Source: Aristolochia californica (Eukaryota; Streptophyta; Magnoliopsida; Piperales; Aristolochiaceae). Taken from it: a DNA stretch of 64,000 nucleotides. Location: contig JARWKL010000004.1 of the NCBI GenBank assembly GCA_029961685.1, forward strand, positions 27,161,610 through 27,225,609, written 5' to 3'. Made by a program: the position numbers and the translations under genes. Positions 49,001 through 61,300 of this stretch are shown in pieces (the first letter of the stretch is position 1; each line of letters begins with the position of its first letter). Under the pieces are notes generated by a model. That model was not told the origin of the DNA, did not search any database, and worked only from the letters and a program-made list of their open reading frames with translations.

Positions 49001-52000
49001 TTCTAAAAGTGTCTGTATTTTTTAGGGATTGTAAACTTTTTTTAGTTTTTATAAATCAGGTTTTGCAATCGTCGGGAAAATGGGGGAGGCGGGGGATTTT
49101 TAACTGAGTGTTAACTCCGAATCCATAAGTCATTCCTTTAAAAAATATAGCCCATTACGCATGATAAATCACTTTACAATCATCTATGATCGTTAGGTCA
49201 GCTTTTTGTAAATGGGCAAAATAATGGTTGTTTGACTTGTGTAAATATCCCACCGAACGTTCACTTTAGAATTTAATGTATTGTCATTAAAAGGTTTGGA
49301 TCCATAGGTCATTTGCATCTTTAACATGTTTCAAGCATGCATATCCATTTTTTAAAACATGTGTAGAAAAATCTCTTTCTTATAAAATACCAAGCAATTT
49401 GGGTTGAACTATTGGAATTTCCCAAACTTGGATAACAAAACTTTTGTGTTCATTTGTGGTGTGTGAATAAATTTTCTTTACTTACATTTATTTATTCCTT
49501 TAAATTCCTTCCATACATAAACTCTAAAATATTCATTTTGATGTGATCTATTTGCCTTTTATTACTTTTTTTTGTTTACGACCCAAAGGGAAAGTCTTAA
49601 CACTAGCTTTGATTTAAGAAAAATGTATACATCTAAAATGGAAATGCACACTGCACAAAAGTAGAGAGAGATAATTCCAAAAAGTGTCTATAATTTTTAG
49701 GGATTGTAAACTCTTTTTAGTTTTTATATATCAAGTTCTGCTACAGTTGGGAAAAGGGGGAGGCGGGGGATTTTTAACTAAGTGTTGACTCCCAATCAAT
49801 AAGTCATTTCTTACAAAAAATATAACCCCTTACGCATGATAAATCACGTTACAATCATCTATGATGGTTAGGTTAGCATTTTGTAAATGGGAAAAATAAT
49901 GGCTTGTTTGACTAGGGTAAATATCCCACCGCACGTTTACTTGAGAATTTAATGTTATTCTCTTTAAAAGGTTTGGATGCATAGGTCATTTGGTTCTTTA
50001 ACATGTTTCAAGCATGCATATACATTTTTTAAAACTTGTGTAGAAAAATCTCTTTCTTATAAAATTCCGAGCTATTAGGGTTGAACTAATTGAATTTCCC
50101 AAATGTGGATAACAAAACTTTTGTGTTCATTTGTGGTGTGAGAATAAATTTTCTATACTTACATTTGTTTATTGCTTTAAATTATTTCCATATATAAACT
50201 CTAAAATTTTCATTTTGTTTGTGATCTATTTGCCTTTGATGTCTTGTTTTGTTTATGAGATGAAGGGAAATCTAAAAGTCAAGTTTATGAGATGAAGGTA
50301 ATGCACAATGCACAAATTTCTAGAGAGATAATTCCAAAAAAGTGACTGTAATTTTTATGGATTGGAAACTCTTTTTAGCTTTTATATCTTAGGTTTTGCA
50401 ATAGTCGGGAAAAGGGGAGGCGGGGGATTTTTAAGTGAGTGTTGAATCCCAATCCATAAGTCATTCCTTAAAAAAATATAGCCCGTTACATAGGGTAAAT
50501 CACTTTACAATCATCTATGATCGTTAGGTCAGCTTTTTGTAAATTGGCAAAAAAATGGCATGTTTGACTCGGGTAAATGTCCCACCGCACGTTCACTTGA
50601 GAATGTAATGTTGTTCTCTTTAAACATTTTGGATCCATTGGTCATTTGCATCTTTAACATGTTTCAAGTATGCATATCCATTTTTTAAAACATTAGAAGA
50701 AAAGTCTCTTTCTGATCAAATTCTGAGCTATTAGGGTTGAACTTGTGCAATTTCCCAAAGTTGGATAATCAAACATTTTTGTTCATTTGAGGTGTGAGAA
50801 TAAATTTTATTTACTTACATTTGTTTATTGCTTTAAATTCTTTTCATGCATAATCTCTAAAATTTTCATTTTGTTGTGATCTATTTGCCTTTTCTCTCTT
50901 TTTTTTGTCTATGAGATGAAGGAAAAGTGAAAACTCAAGTTTTGATTTAAGAAAAAAGTATACTTCTAAAATGGAAATGAGTAGTGCACAAATGTAGAGA
51001 GAGATAATTCCAAAAAGTGTCTTTAATTTTTTGGGATTGTAAACTCTTTTTAGTTTTTATAAACCAGGTTCTGCAATCGTTAGGAAAAGGGGGAGGCAGG
51101 GGATTTTTAACTGAGAGTTGACTCCAAATCCATCAGTCATTCCTTAAAAAAATATAGCCCGTTACGCATGATAAATCACTTTACAATCATCTATGATCTT
51201 TATGTCAACTTTTAGTAAATGGGTAAAATAATGGCTAGTTTGACTCAGGTAAATATCCCACTGCACGTTCACATGAGAATTTAATGTTATTCTATGTAAA
51301 AGGTTTGGATCCATTGTTCATTTGTATCTTTAACATGATTCAAGCATGCACATTTGTTTTTTAAAACATGTGTATAAAAATCTCTTTCTTATAAAGTTTC
51401 GAGCTATTAGGGTTGAACTAGTGGAATATCCCAAACTTGGAAAACAAAACTTTTGTATTCATTTGTGGTGCGTGATTAAAATTTCTTTTCTTACTTTTTT
51501 TTATTTCTTTAAATTCTTTCCATACATAAACTCCAAAATTTTCATTTTGTTTTGATCGATTTGCCTTTTCTCCCTTTTTTATTTACGAGATGAAGGGAAA
51601 GTGAAAACTCAAGCTTTGATTTAAGAAAAAAGTATACATATAAAATGGAAATGCACAATGCACAAATGTAGAGAGAGATAATTCCAAAAAGTGTGTTTAA
51701 TTTTTAATGATTGTAAACTCTTTTTAGATTTTTTTATCAGGTTTTGCAATCGTCGGGAAAAGTGGGAGGCAAGGGATTTTTAACTGAGTGTTGAGTCCCA
51801 ATTCATAAGTCATTCCTTACAAAAATGTAGCCCATTACGCGTGATAAATCACTTTACAATCATCTATGATCGTTAAGTCAGGTTTTTGTAAATGGGCAAA
51901 ATAATGACTTGTTTGACTCGGGTAAATATCCCACTACGCGTTCACTTGAGAATTTAATTTAATTCTCTTGAAAAGTTTTGGATCCTTTGGTCATTTGCAT

Positions 52001-55000
52001 CTTTAACATGTTTCAATAATGCATATCCATTATTTAAAACATGTGCAGAAAAATCTCTTTCTTATAAAATTTCGAGCTATTAGGGTTGAACTAGTGGAAT
52101 TTCCCACAACAGGATAACAAAACTTTTGTGAACATTTGTGGTGTGTGAATAAATTTTATTTACTTACATTTGTTTATTGGTTTAAATTCTTTCCATACAT
52201 GAACTCTAAAATTGTCATTTTGTTGTGATCAATTTGCCTTTTATCTCTTTTTTTGTTTACGAGATGAAGGGAAAGCGAAAACTCAAGCTTTAATTTAAGA
52301 AAAAATAATACATCTAATATGAAAATGCAAAATGCGCAAATGAAGAGAGAGATAATTCCAAAGAGTGTCTTTAATTTTTATGGATAGTAAACTCTTTTTA
52401 GTTTTTATATATCAGGTTCTGCTATCGTCGGGAAAAGGGGGAGGCGGGGGATTTTTAACTGAGTATTGACTTCCAATCCATAAGTCATTCCTCACAAAAA
52501 TATAGCTCGTTATGCCTGATAAATGACTTTACAATCATCTATGATCGTTAAGTCAGCTTTTTGTAAATGGCAAAATAATAGCTTGTTTGGCTCGGATAAA
52601 TATCCCACCGCACGTTCACTTGAGAATTTAATGTTATTCGCTTTAAAAGGTTTGGATCCAAAGCTCATTTGCATCTTTAAATTTTTTCAAGCTTGCATAT
52701 TCATATTTTAAAACATGTGAATGAAAATCTCTTTCTTATAAAATTCCGAGCTATTCGGTTTGAACTAGTGGAATTTCAAAAATTTGGATAACAAAACTTT
52801 TGTGTTCATTTGTGGTGTGTGAAAAAATTTCTTTACATACATTTGTTTATTGCCATAAATTCGTTCCTTACATAAACTCTAAAATTTTCATTTTGTTGTG
52901 ATTTATTTGCCTTTTATCTCCTTTTTTTGTTTACGAGATGATGGGAAAGAGAAAACTCAAGTTTTTATATAATAAAAAAGTCTACATCTGAAATGGAAAT
53001 ACACAATGCAAAAATGTAGAGAGAGAAAATTCCAAAAAGTGTCAATAATTTTTAGGGAATGTAAACTCTTTTTAGTTTTTATATATCAGGTTCTGCAATC
53101 TTCGAGAAAAGGGGAGGCAGGGGATTTTTAACTGAGTGTTGACTCCCATTCCATAGGTCATTCCTTACAAAAATATAGCCTGTTACGCATGATAAATCAC
53201 TTTACAATCATCTATGGTGGTTAGGTCAGATTTTTGTAAATGGGCAAAATAAGGGCTTGTTTTACTCAGGTAAATATCCCACTGCACGTTCACTTGAGAA
53301 TTTAATGTTATTCTCTTTGAAAAGTTTGGATCCATAGGTCATTTGCATCTTTAACATGTTTCAAGCATGCATATCCATATTTTAAAACATGTGTAAAAAA
53401 ATCTCTTTCTTATAAAATTCCGAGCTATTCGGGTTGAACTAGTGGAATTTCCAAAACTTGGATAACAAAACTTTTGTGTTCATTTGTGGTGTGTGAAAAA
53501 CTTTCTTTACATACATTTGTTTATTGCTTTATATTCTTTCTGTACATAAACTCTAAAATTTTTATTTTGTTGTGATCTATTTGCCTATTATCTCTTTTTT
53601 TGTTTACAAGATCAAGGGATAGTGAAGACTGAAGCTTTGATTTAAGGAAAAATTATACATATAACATTGAAAAGCACAATGCACAATTGTAGAGAGATAA
53701 TTTTAAAAAGTGTCTGTAATTTTTAGGGATAGTAAACTCTTTTAAGTCTGCAATTGTTGGGAAATGGGGGAGGTGGGGGATTTTTAACTGGGTATTGACT
53801 CCCAAACCATAAGTCATTCCATACAAAAATATAGCTCGTTACGCATGATCAATCACTTTACAATCATCTAAGATCGTTAGGTCGTATTTTTTAAATGGGC
53901 AAAATAATGGCTTGTTTGACTCAGGTAAATATCCTACCGCACGTTCACTTGTGAATTTAATGTTATTCTCTTTAAAAGGTTTGCATCCATACCTCATTTG
54001 CATCTTTATCTTGTTTCAGGCATGCATATCCATTTTTTAAAACATGTGTAGAAAAATTTCTTTCTTATAAAATTTCGAGCTATTAGGATTGAACTAGTGG
54101 AGTTTCCCAAACTTGGATAACAAAACTTTTGTGTTCATTTGTGGTGTGTGAATAAATTTTCTTTACTTTAAATTCTTTCCATTCATAAACTCTAAAATTT
54201 TTATTTTGTTGTTATCTATTTGCCTTTTATCTCTTTTTTTGTTTACAAGTTGAAGGGAAAGTGAAAAATCAAGCTTTGATATAAGAAAAAAGTATACATC
54301 TAAAATGGAAATGCTCAATGTACAAATGTAGTGAGGGATAATTCCAAAAATTGTCTGCAATTTTTAGAGATTGTAAACTCTTTTTAGTTTTTGTATATCA
54401 GGTTCTACAATCGTCGGGAAAAGGGGGAAGCGGAGGCTTTTTAACTGAGTGTTGACTCCCAATCCATAAGTCATTCCATACAAAAATATAGCCCATTACG
54501 CATGATAAATTACTTTACAATCATCAATGATCGTTAGGTCAACTTTTTTTTCATTGGCAAAATAATGGCTTGTTTGACTCGGGTAAATATCCTACCACAC
54601 ATTCACCTGAGAATTTAATGTTATTCTCTTTAAAAGCTATGGATCCATAGGTCATTTGCATCTTTAACATTTTTCAAGCCTGCATATCCATTTTTTAAAA
54701 CATGTGTAGAATAATCTCTTTCTTATAAAATTTTGAGCTATTACGGTTGAACTACATGAATTTCCCAAACTATGATAGCAAAACTTTATTATTCATTTGT
54801 GGTGTGTGAATAAAATTTATTTACTTACATTTGTTTATTGCTTTAAATTCTTTTCAAATATAAAGTCTAAAATTTTTATTTTGTTGTGATCTATTTGCCT
54901 TTTATCCCTTTTTTTGTTTACAAGATGAAGGGAAAGTGAAAACTCAAGTTTTTATTAAATAAAAAAGTATACATCTAAAATGGAAAGGCACACAAATATA

Positions 55001-55385
55001 GAGAGATAATTCCAAAAAGTGTATGTAATTTGTAGGGATTGTAAACTCTTTTTAATTTTTATATATCAGGTTCTACAATCATCGAGAAAAGGGGGAGGCA
55101 GATGATTTTTAACTAAGTGTTGACTCCAAATCCATAATTTATAACTTACAAAAATATAGCCCATTACGTATTATAAATCACTTTAGAATCATCTATGATC
55201 TTTAGTTCAGCGTTTCGTAAATGGGCAAAATAATGGCATGTTTGACTTGGGTAAATATCCCACCGCACGTTTACTTGAGAATTTAATGTTATTCACTTTA
55301 AAAGTTTCTGATCCATAGGTCAATTGGTTCTTTAACATGTTTCAAGCATGCATATCCATTTTTTAAAACAAGTGTAGAAAAACTT
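46071..55385 (+). repeat. Satellite monomers, unit 2, 46.1-55.4 kb
   Basis: Anchors at 46071, 46747, 47419, 48093, 48751, 49430, 50107, 50763, 51439, 52112, 52786, 53460, 54115, 54773 and 55386. The monomer 46071-46746 begins like the unit 1 monomer at 11267 and ends like the one at 11943; the switch lies near 46262-46290, so one full monomer is absent. The monomer at 50107 has a filler junction. The short frames at 51346-51555, 52523-52711 and 54163-54360 are not genes. Confidence 0.92.
50251..50298 (+). repeat. Templated filler duplication at a deletion junction
   Basis: GTTTATGAGATGAAGG at 50251-50266 is repeated exactly at 50283-50298. Unit 1 at about 16150-16186 has, at the position of the second copy, about 35 bases of ordinary monomer (CTTTGATTTAAG...AAATGG). 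The second copy has therefore replaced a deleted stretch with text copied from just upstream. Confidence 0.88.
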
Positions 55386-58300
55386 GGATAACAAAACTTT
55401 TGTGTTCATTAGTGGTGTGTGAATAAATTTTCTTTACTTACATTCATTTATTGCTTTAAATTCATTGCATACATAAACTCTAAAATTTTCATTTTGTTAT
55501 GATCTATTTGCCTTTTAACTCTTTTTTCGTTTACGAGATGAATGGAAGAGAAAACTCAAGTTCTGATATAAGAAAAAAGTCTACAACTAAAATGGAAATG
55601 CACAATGCACAAATGTAGGGAGAGATAATTCCAAAAAGTGTTTGTAATTTTTAGGGATTGTAAACTCTTTTTCTTTTTTATATATCAGGTTCTGTAATCG
55701 TCGGGAAAAGGGGGAGGCGCGGGATTTTTAACTGAGTATTGACTCCCAATCCATAAGTCATTCCTTACAAAAATATAGCCCATTATGCATGATAATAACT
55801 TTACAATCATCTATGATCGTTTGGTCAGCTTTTTGTAAATGAGCAAAATGATCGCTTGTTAGACTCAGGTAAATATCCCAACGCACATTCACATGAGAAT
55901 TTAATGTTATTCTCTATAAAGGTTTGGATCCATAGGTCATTTGCATCTTTAACATGTTTCAAGCATGCATATCCATTTTTTAAAACATGTGTAGAAAAAT
56001 CTCTTTCTTATTAAAATTCCGAGCTATTAGGGTTGAACTAGAGGAATTTCCAAAATTCGGATAACAAAAATTTTGTGTTCATTTTTGGTGTGTGAATAAA
56101 TTTTCTTTACTTACATTTGATTATTTCTTTAAAATGTTTCCAATACATAAACTCTAAAATTTTCATTTTTTTGTGAGTTATTTGCCTTTTATCTCTTTTT
56201 TTTGTTTACGAGATGAAGTGAAAGTGAAAACTCTGGCTTTGATTTAAGAAACAATTATACATCTAAAATGGAAATGCACAATGCTCAAATGTAGAGAGAG
56301 ATAATCCCAAAAGGTGTCTATAATTTTTAGGTATAGTAAACTCATTTTAGTTTTTATATATCAGGTTTTGCAATCGTCGGGAAAAGGGGGAGGCGGAGGA
56401 TTTTTAACTGAGTATTGACTCCCAATCCATAAGTCATTCCTTAAAAAAATGTAGCATGTTACGCATGATAAATCACTTTACAATCATCTATGATCGTTAG
56501 GTCAGATTTTGGTAGATAGGCAAAATAATGGCTTGTTTGACTCGAGTAAATATTCCACTGCACGTTCACATGAGAATTTGAAGTTATTCTCTCTAAAAGG
56601 TTTGCAACCATAGGTTATTTGCATCTTTAACATGTTTCAAGCATGTATATCTATTTTTTAAAACATATGTAGAAAAATCTCTTTCTTATAAAATTCCGAC
56701 CTATTAGGGTTGAACTAGTGGAATTGCCCAAACATGGATGGCAAAACTTTTGTGTTCATTTGTGGTGTGTAAATAAATTTTATTTACTTACATTTGTTTA
56801 TTGCTTTAAATTATTTCCATACATAAACTCTAAAATTTTGATTTTGTTGTGATCTATTTGCCTTTTATCTCTTTTTTAATTTACAAAATGAAGGGAAAGT
56901 GAAAACTCAAGCTTTGATTTAAGAAAAAAGTATACATCTAAAATGGAATTGCTCAATGCACAAATGTAGGGAGAGATAATTCCTAAAAGTGTCTGTAAAT
57001 TTTAGGGATTGTAAACTCTTTTTAGTTTTTATATATCAGGTTCTGCAATCGTGGGGAAAAGGGGGAGGCGGGGGATTTTTAATTGAGTGTTGACTCCCAA
57101 CCCATAAGACATTCCTTACAAAAATATAACCCATTACGCATGATAAATCACTTTACAATCACCTATGATCGTTAGGCAAGCTTTTTGTAAATGGGCAAAA
57201 TAATGGCTTGTTTGACTCAGGTAAATATCCTACCACACATTCACTTGAGAATTTTATGTTATTCTCTTTAAAACCTTTGGATCCATAGGTCATTTGCATC
57301 TTTAACATGTTTCAAGCATGCATATCCATTTTTTAAACATGTGTAGAAAAATCTCTTTCTTATAAAATTCTGAGTTATTAGGGTTGAAATTGTGGAATTT
57401 ACCAAACTTGGATAACAAAAATTTATTGTTCATTTGTGGTGTGTGAATAAATTTTCTTTACTTACAGTTGTTTGTTGCATTAAATTCTTTCCATACCTAA
57501 ACTCTAAAATTTTCATTTTGTAGTGGTCTATTTGTCGTTTATCTCTTTTTTTGTTTATGAGATGAACTGAAAGTGAATACTCTAGTTTTTATTTAAGAAA
57601 AAAATATTAAACTAAAATTTAAATGCAGAATGCACAAATGTAGAGAGAGATAATTCCAAAATGTGTCTGCAATTTTTAGGGATTGTAAACTCTTTTTAGT
57701 TTTTATATATCAGGTTTGGCAATCGTCGGGAAAAGGGGGAGGCGAGGGATTTTTAACTGAGTGTTGACTCCCAATCCATAATTTATTCATTACAAAAACA
57801 TAGCCCGTTACGCATGATTGATCACTTTACAATCATCTATGATTGTAAGGTCAACTTTTTGTAAATGGGCAAAATATTGGCTTGTTTGACTTGGGTAAAT
57901 ATCCTACCACATGTTCACTTGAGAATTAATGTTATTCTCTTTAAAAGGTTTGGATCCATTGGTCATTTGCAACTTTAACATGTTTCAAGCATGCATATCC
58001 ATTTTTGGAAACATGCGTAGAAAAATCTCTTCTTAAAAATTCCGAGCTATTAGGGTTGAGTAAGTGGAATATCCCAAACTTGGATAACAAAAATTTTGTG
58101 TTCATTTGTGGTGTGTGAATAAATTTTATTTAGTTACATTTTTTTATTGCTTTAAATTGCTTCCATTCATAAACTTTAAAATTTTCATTTTGTTGTGATC
58201 TATTTGCCTTTTGTGTATTTTTTTGCTTAAGAGATGAAGGGAAAGCGAAAACTCTAGTTTTAATTTAAGAAAAAAGTATACATCTAAAAGGGAAATGCAT

Positions 58301-61300
58301 AAAGCACAAATGAAAAGAGAGATAATTCCAAAAATTCTGTGCAATTTTTACGGATTGTAAACTCTTTTTAGTTTTTATATATTAGGTTCAACAATCGTCG
58401 AGAAAAGGGGGAGGTGGGGGATTTTTAACTGAGTGTTGACTCCCAACCCAATAGTAATTCCTTAAAAAATATAGCCCATTACGCATGAAAAATAACTTTA
58501 CAATCATCTATGATCGTTAGGTCAACTTTTGGTAAATGGGCAAAATAATGGCTTGTTTGACTCGGGTAAATATCCCACCGCATGTTCACTTGAGAATTTA
58601 ATGTTATTCTCTTTAAAATGTTTGGAGCCATAGGTTATTTGCATCTTTAACATGTTTCAAACATCCATATCCATTTTTTAAAACATGAGTAGAAAAATCT
58701 CTTTCTTATAAAATTCCGAGCTATAAGGGTTGAACAAGTTGATTTTCCCAAACTTGGAGAACAAAGCTTTTGTGTTCATTTCTGGTGTGTAAATAAATTT
58801 TCTTTACTTACATTTGTTTATTACTTTAAATTCTTTCCAAACATAAACACTAAAATTTTCTTTTTGTTGTGTTCTATTTGCCTTTTATCTCTTTTTTTGT
58901 TTACGAGATGAAGGGAAAGTGAAAACTCAAGCTTTGATTCAAGAAAAAGGTATACATCTAAATTGGAAAAACACTATGTACAAATGTAGAGAGAGATAAT
59001 TCCTAAAAGTGTCTGTAATTTTTAGGGATTGTACACTCTTTTTAGTTTTTATATATGAGGTTCTGCAATCATCAGGAAAAGGGGGAGACAGGGGATTTTT
59101 AACTCAGTGTTGGTCCCAATCCATAAGTCAATCCTTACAAAAATATAGTCCATTACGCATGATAAATCACTTTACAATCATCAATGATCGTTAGGTAAGC
59201 TTTTTGTAAATGGGCAAAATAATTGCTTGTTTGACACGGGTAAATATCCACCGCACGTTCAGTTGAGAATTTAAAGTTATTCTCTTTAAAAATTTTGGAT
59301 CCATAGGTCAATTGCATCTTTAACATGTTTCAAGCATGTATATCCATTTTTTAAAACATGTATAGAAAACTCTCTTTCTTATAAAATTCTGAGCTATAAG
59401 GGTTGAACTAGTGGAATTTCCCAAACTTGGATAACAAAACTTTTGTGTTCATTTGTACTGTGTGAATAAATTTTCTTTACTTACATTTGTTTATTGCTAT
59501 AAGTTCTTTCCATAAATAAACTCTAAAATTTTCTTTTTGTTGTGATGTATTTGCCTGTTATCTTATTTTTTGTTTACGAGATGAAGGGAAAGTGAAAACT
59601 CAAGCTTAGATTTTAGAAAAAAGTATACATCTAGAAAGTGTCTGTAATTTTTAGGGATTGTAAACTCGTTATAGTTTTATTATATCAGGTTCTGCAATCG
59701 TCGAGAAAAGGGGGAGGCGGGGGATTTTTAACTCAATGTTGACTCCCAATCCATAAGTCATTCCTAACAAAAAATATAGCCCATTACACATGATAAATCA
59801 CTTTACAATCATCAATGGTAGTTAGGTCTGCTTTTTGTAATTGGGAAAAATAATGGCTTGTTTGACTGGTGTAAATATCCAACTACACGTTCACTTGAAA
59901 ATTTTATGTTAGTCTCTTTTAAAGGTTTGGATCCATAGGTCATTTGCATCTTTAACAAGTTTCAAGCATTCGTATCTTTTTTTTTTAAAACATGTGTCAA
60001 AAAAAAATCTTTCTTATTAAATTTCGAGCTATTAGGGTTGAACTAGTGGAATTTCCCAAACTTGGATAACAAAACTTTTGAGTTCATTTGTGGTGTGTCA
60101 ATAAATTTTCTTTGCTTAGACTTGTTTATTGATTTAAATTCTTTCCATACATAAACTCTAAAATTTTCATTTTGTTGTGATCTATTTGCCTTTTATCTCT
60201 TTTTTTGTTTACGAGATGAAAGGAAAGTGAAAACTCAAACTTTGACTTAAGAAAAAAGTATACATCCAAAAACTGTCTGTAATTTTTAGGGATTGTAAAC
60301 TCTTTTTAGTTTTTATATATCAAGTTCTGTAATCGTCGGGAAAAGGGGGAGGCGAAGGATTTTTAATTGAGTGTTGACACACAATCCATAAGTCATTCCT
60401 TACAAAAATATAGCCTGTTACACATGATAAATCACTTTGCAATCATCTTTGATCGTTAGGTCAACTTTTTAAAAATGGGAAAAGTAACGTCTTGTTTGAG
60501 TCGGGTAAATATCCCACTGCACGTTCACTTGAGAATTTAATGTTATTCTCTTTAAAAGGTTTGGATCCATAGGTTATTTTCATCTTTAACATTTTTCAAT
60601 CATGCATATCCATTTTTTAAAACATTTGTAGAAAAATTTCTTCCTTATAAAATTCCAAGCTATTAGGTTTGGACTATTGGTATTTCCCAAACTTGGATAA
60701 CAAAACTTTTGTGTTCATTTGTGGTGTGTGAATAAATTTTCTTCACTGACATTTGTTTATTGCTTTACATTCTTTCCATACATAAACTCTAAAATTTTCA
60801 TTTTGTTCTGAACAATTTGCCTTTTATCTCATTTTTTGTTTATGAGATGAAGGGAAAGTGAAAACTCAAGTTTTGATTTAAGAAAAAGTATATATCTAAA
60901 ATGGAAATGCAAAATGCACAAATGTAGAGAGAGATAATTCCTCTGTAATTTTTTGGGATTTTAAACTTTTTTTAGTTTATATATATCAGGTTTTACAATT
61001 GTCAGGAAAAAGGGAAGGCAGGGATTTTTAACTGAGTGTTGACTCCCAATCCATAAGTCATTCATTAAAAAAATATAGCCCGTTACGCATGATAAATCAC
61101 TTTACTATCATCTATGATCGTTAGGTCAGGTTTTTGTAAATATGCAAAGAAATGGCTTGTTTGGCTCAGGTAAATACCCCCCCACACGTTCACTTGAGAA
61201 TTTAATGTTATTCTCTTTAAAAGGTTTGGATCCATAGGTCATTTGATTCTTTAACATGTTTCAAGCATGCATATCCATTTTTCAAAACATGTGTAAAAAA

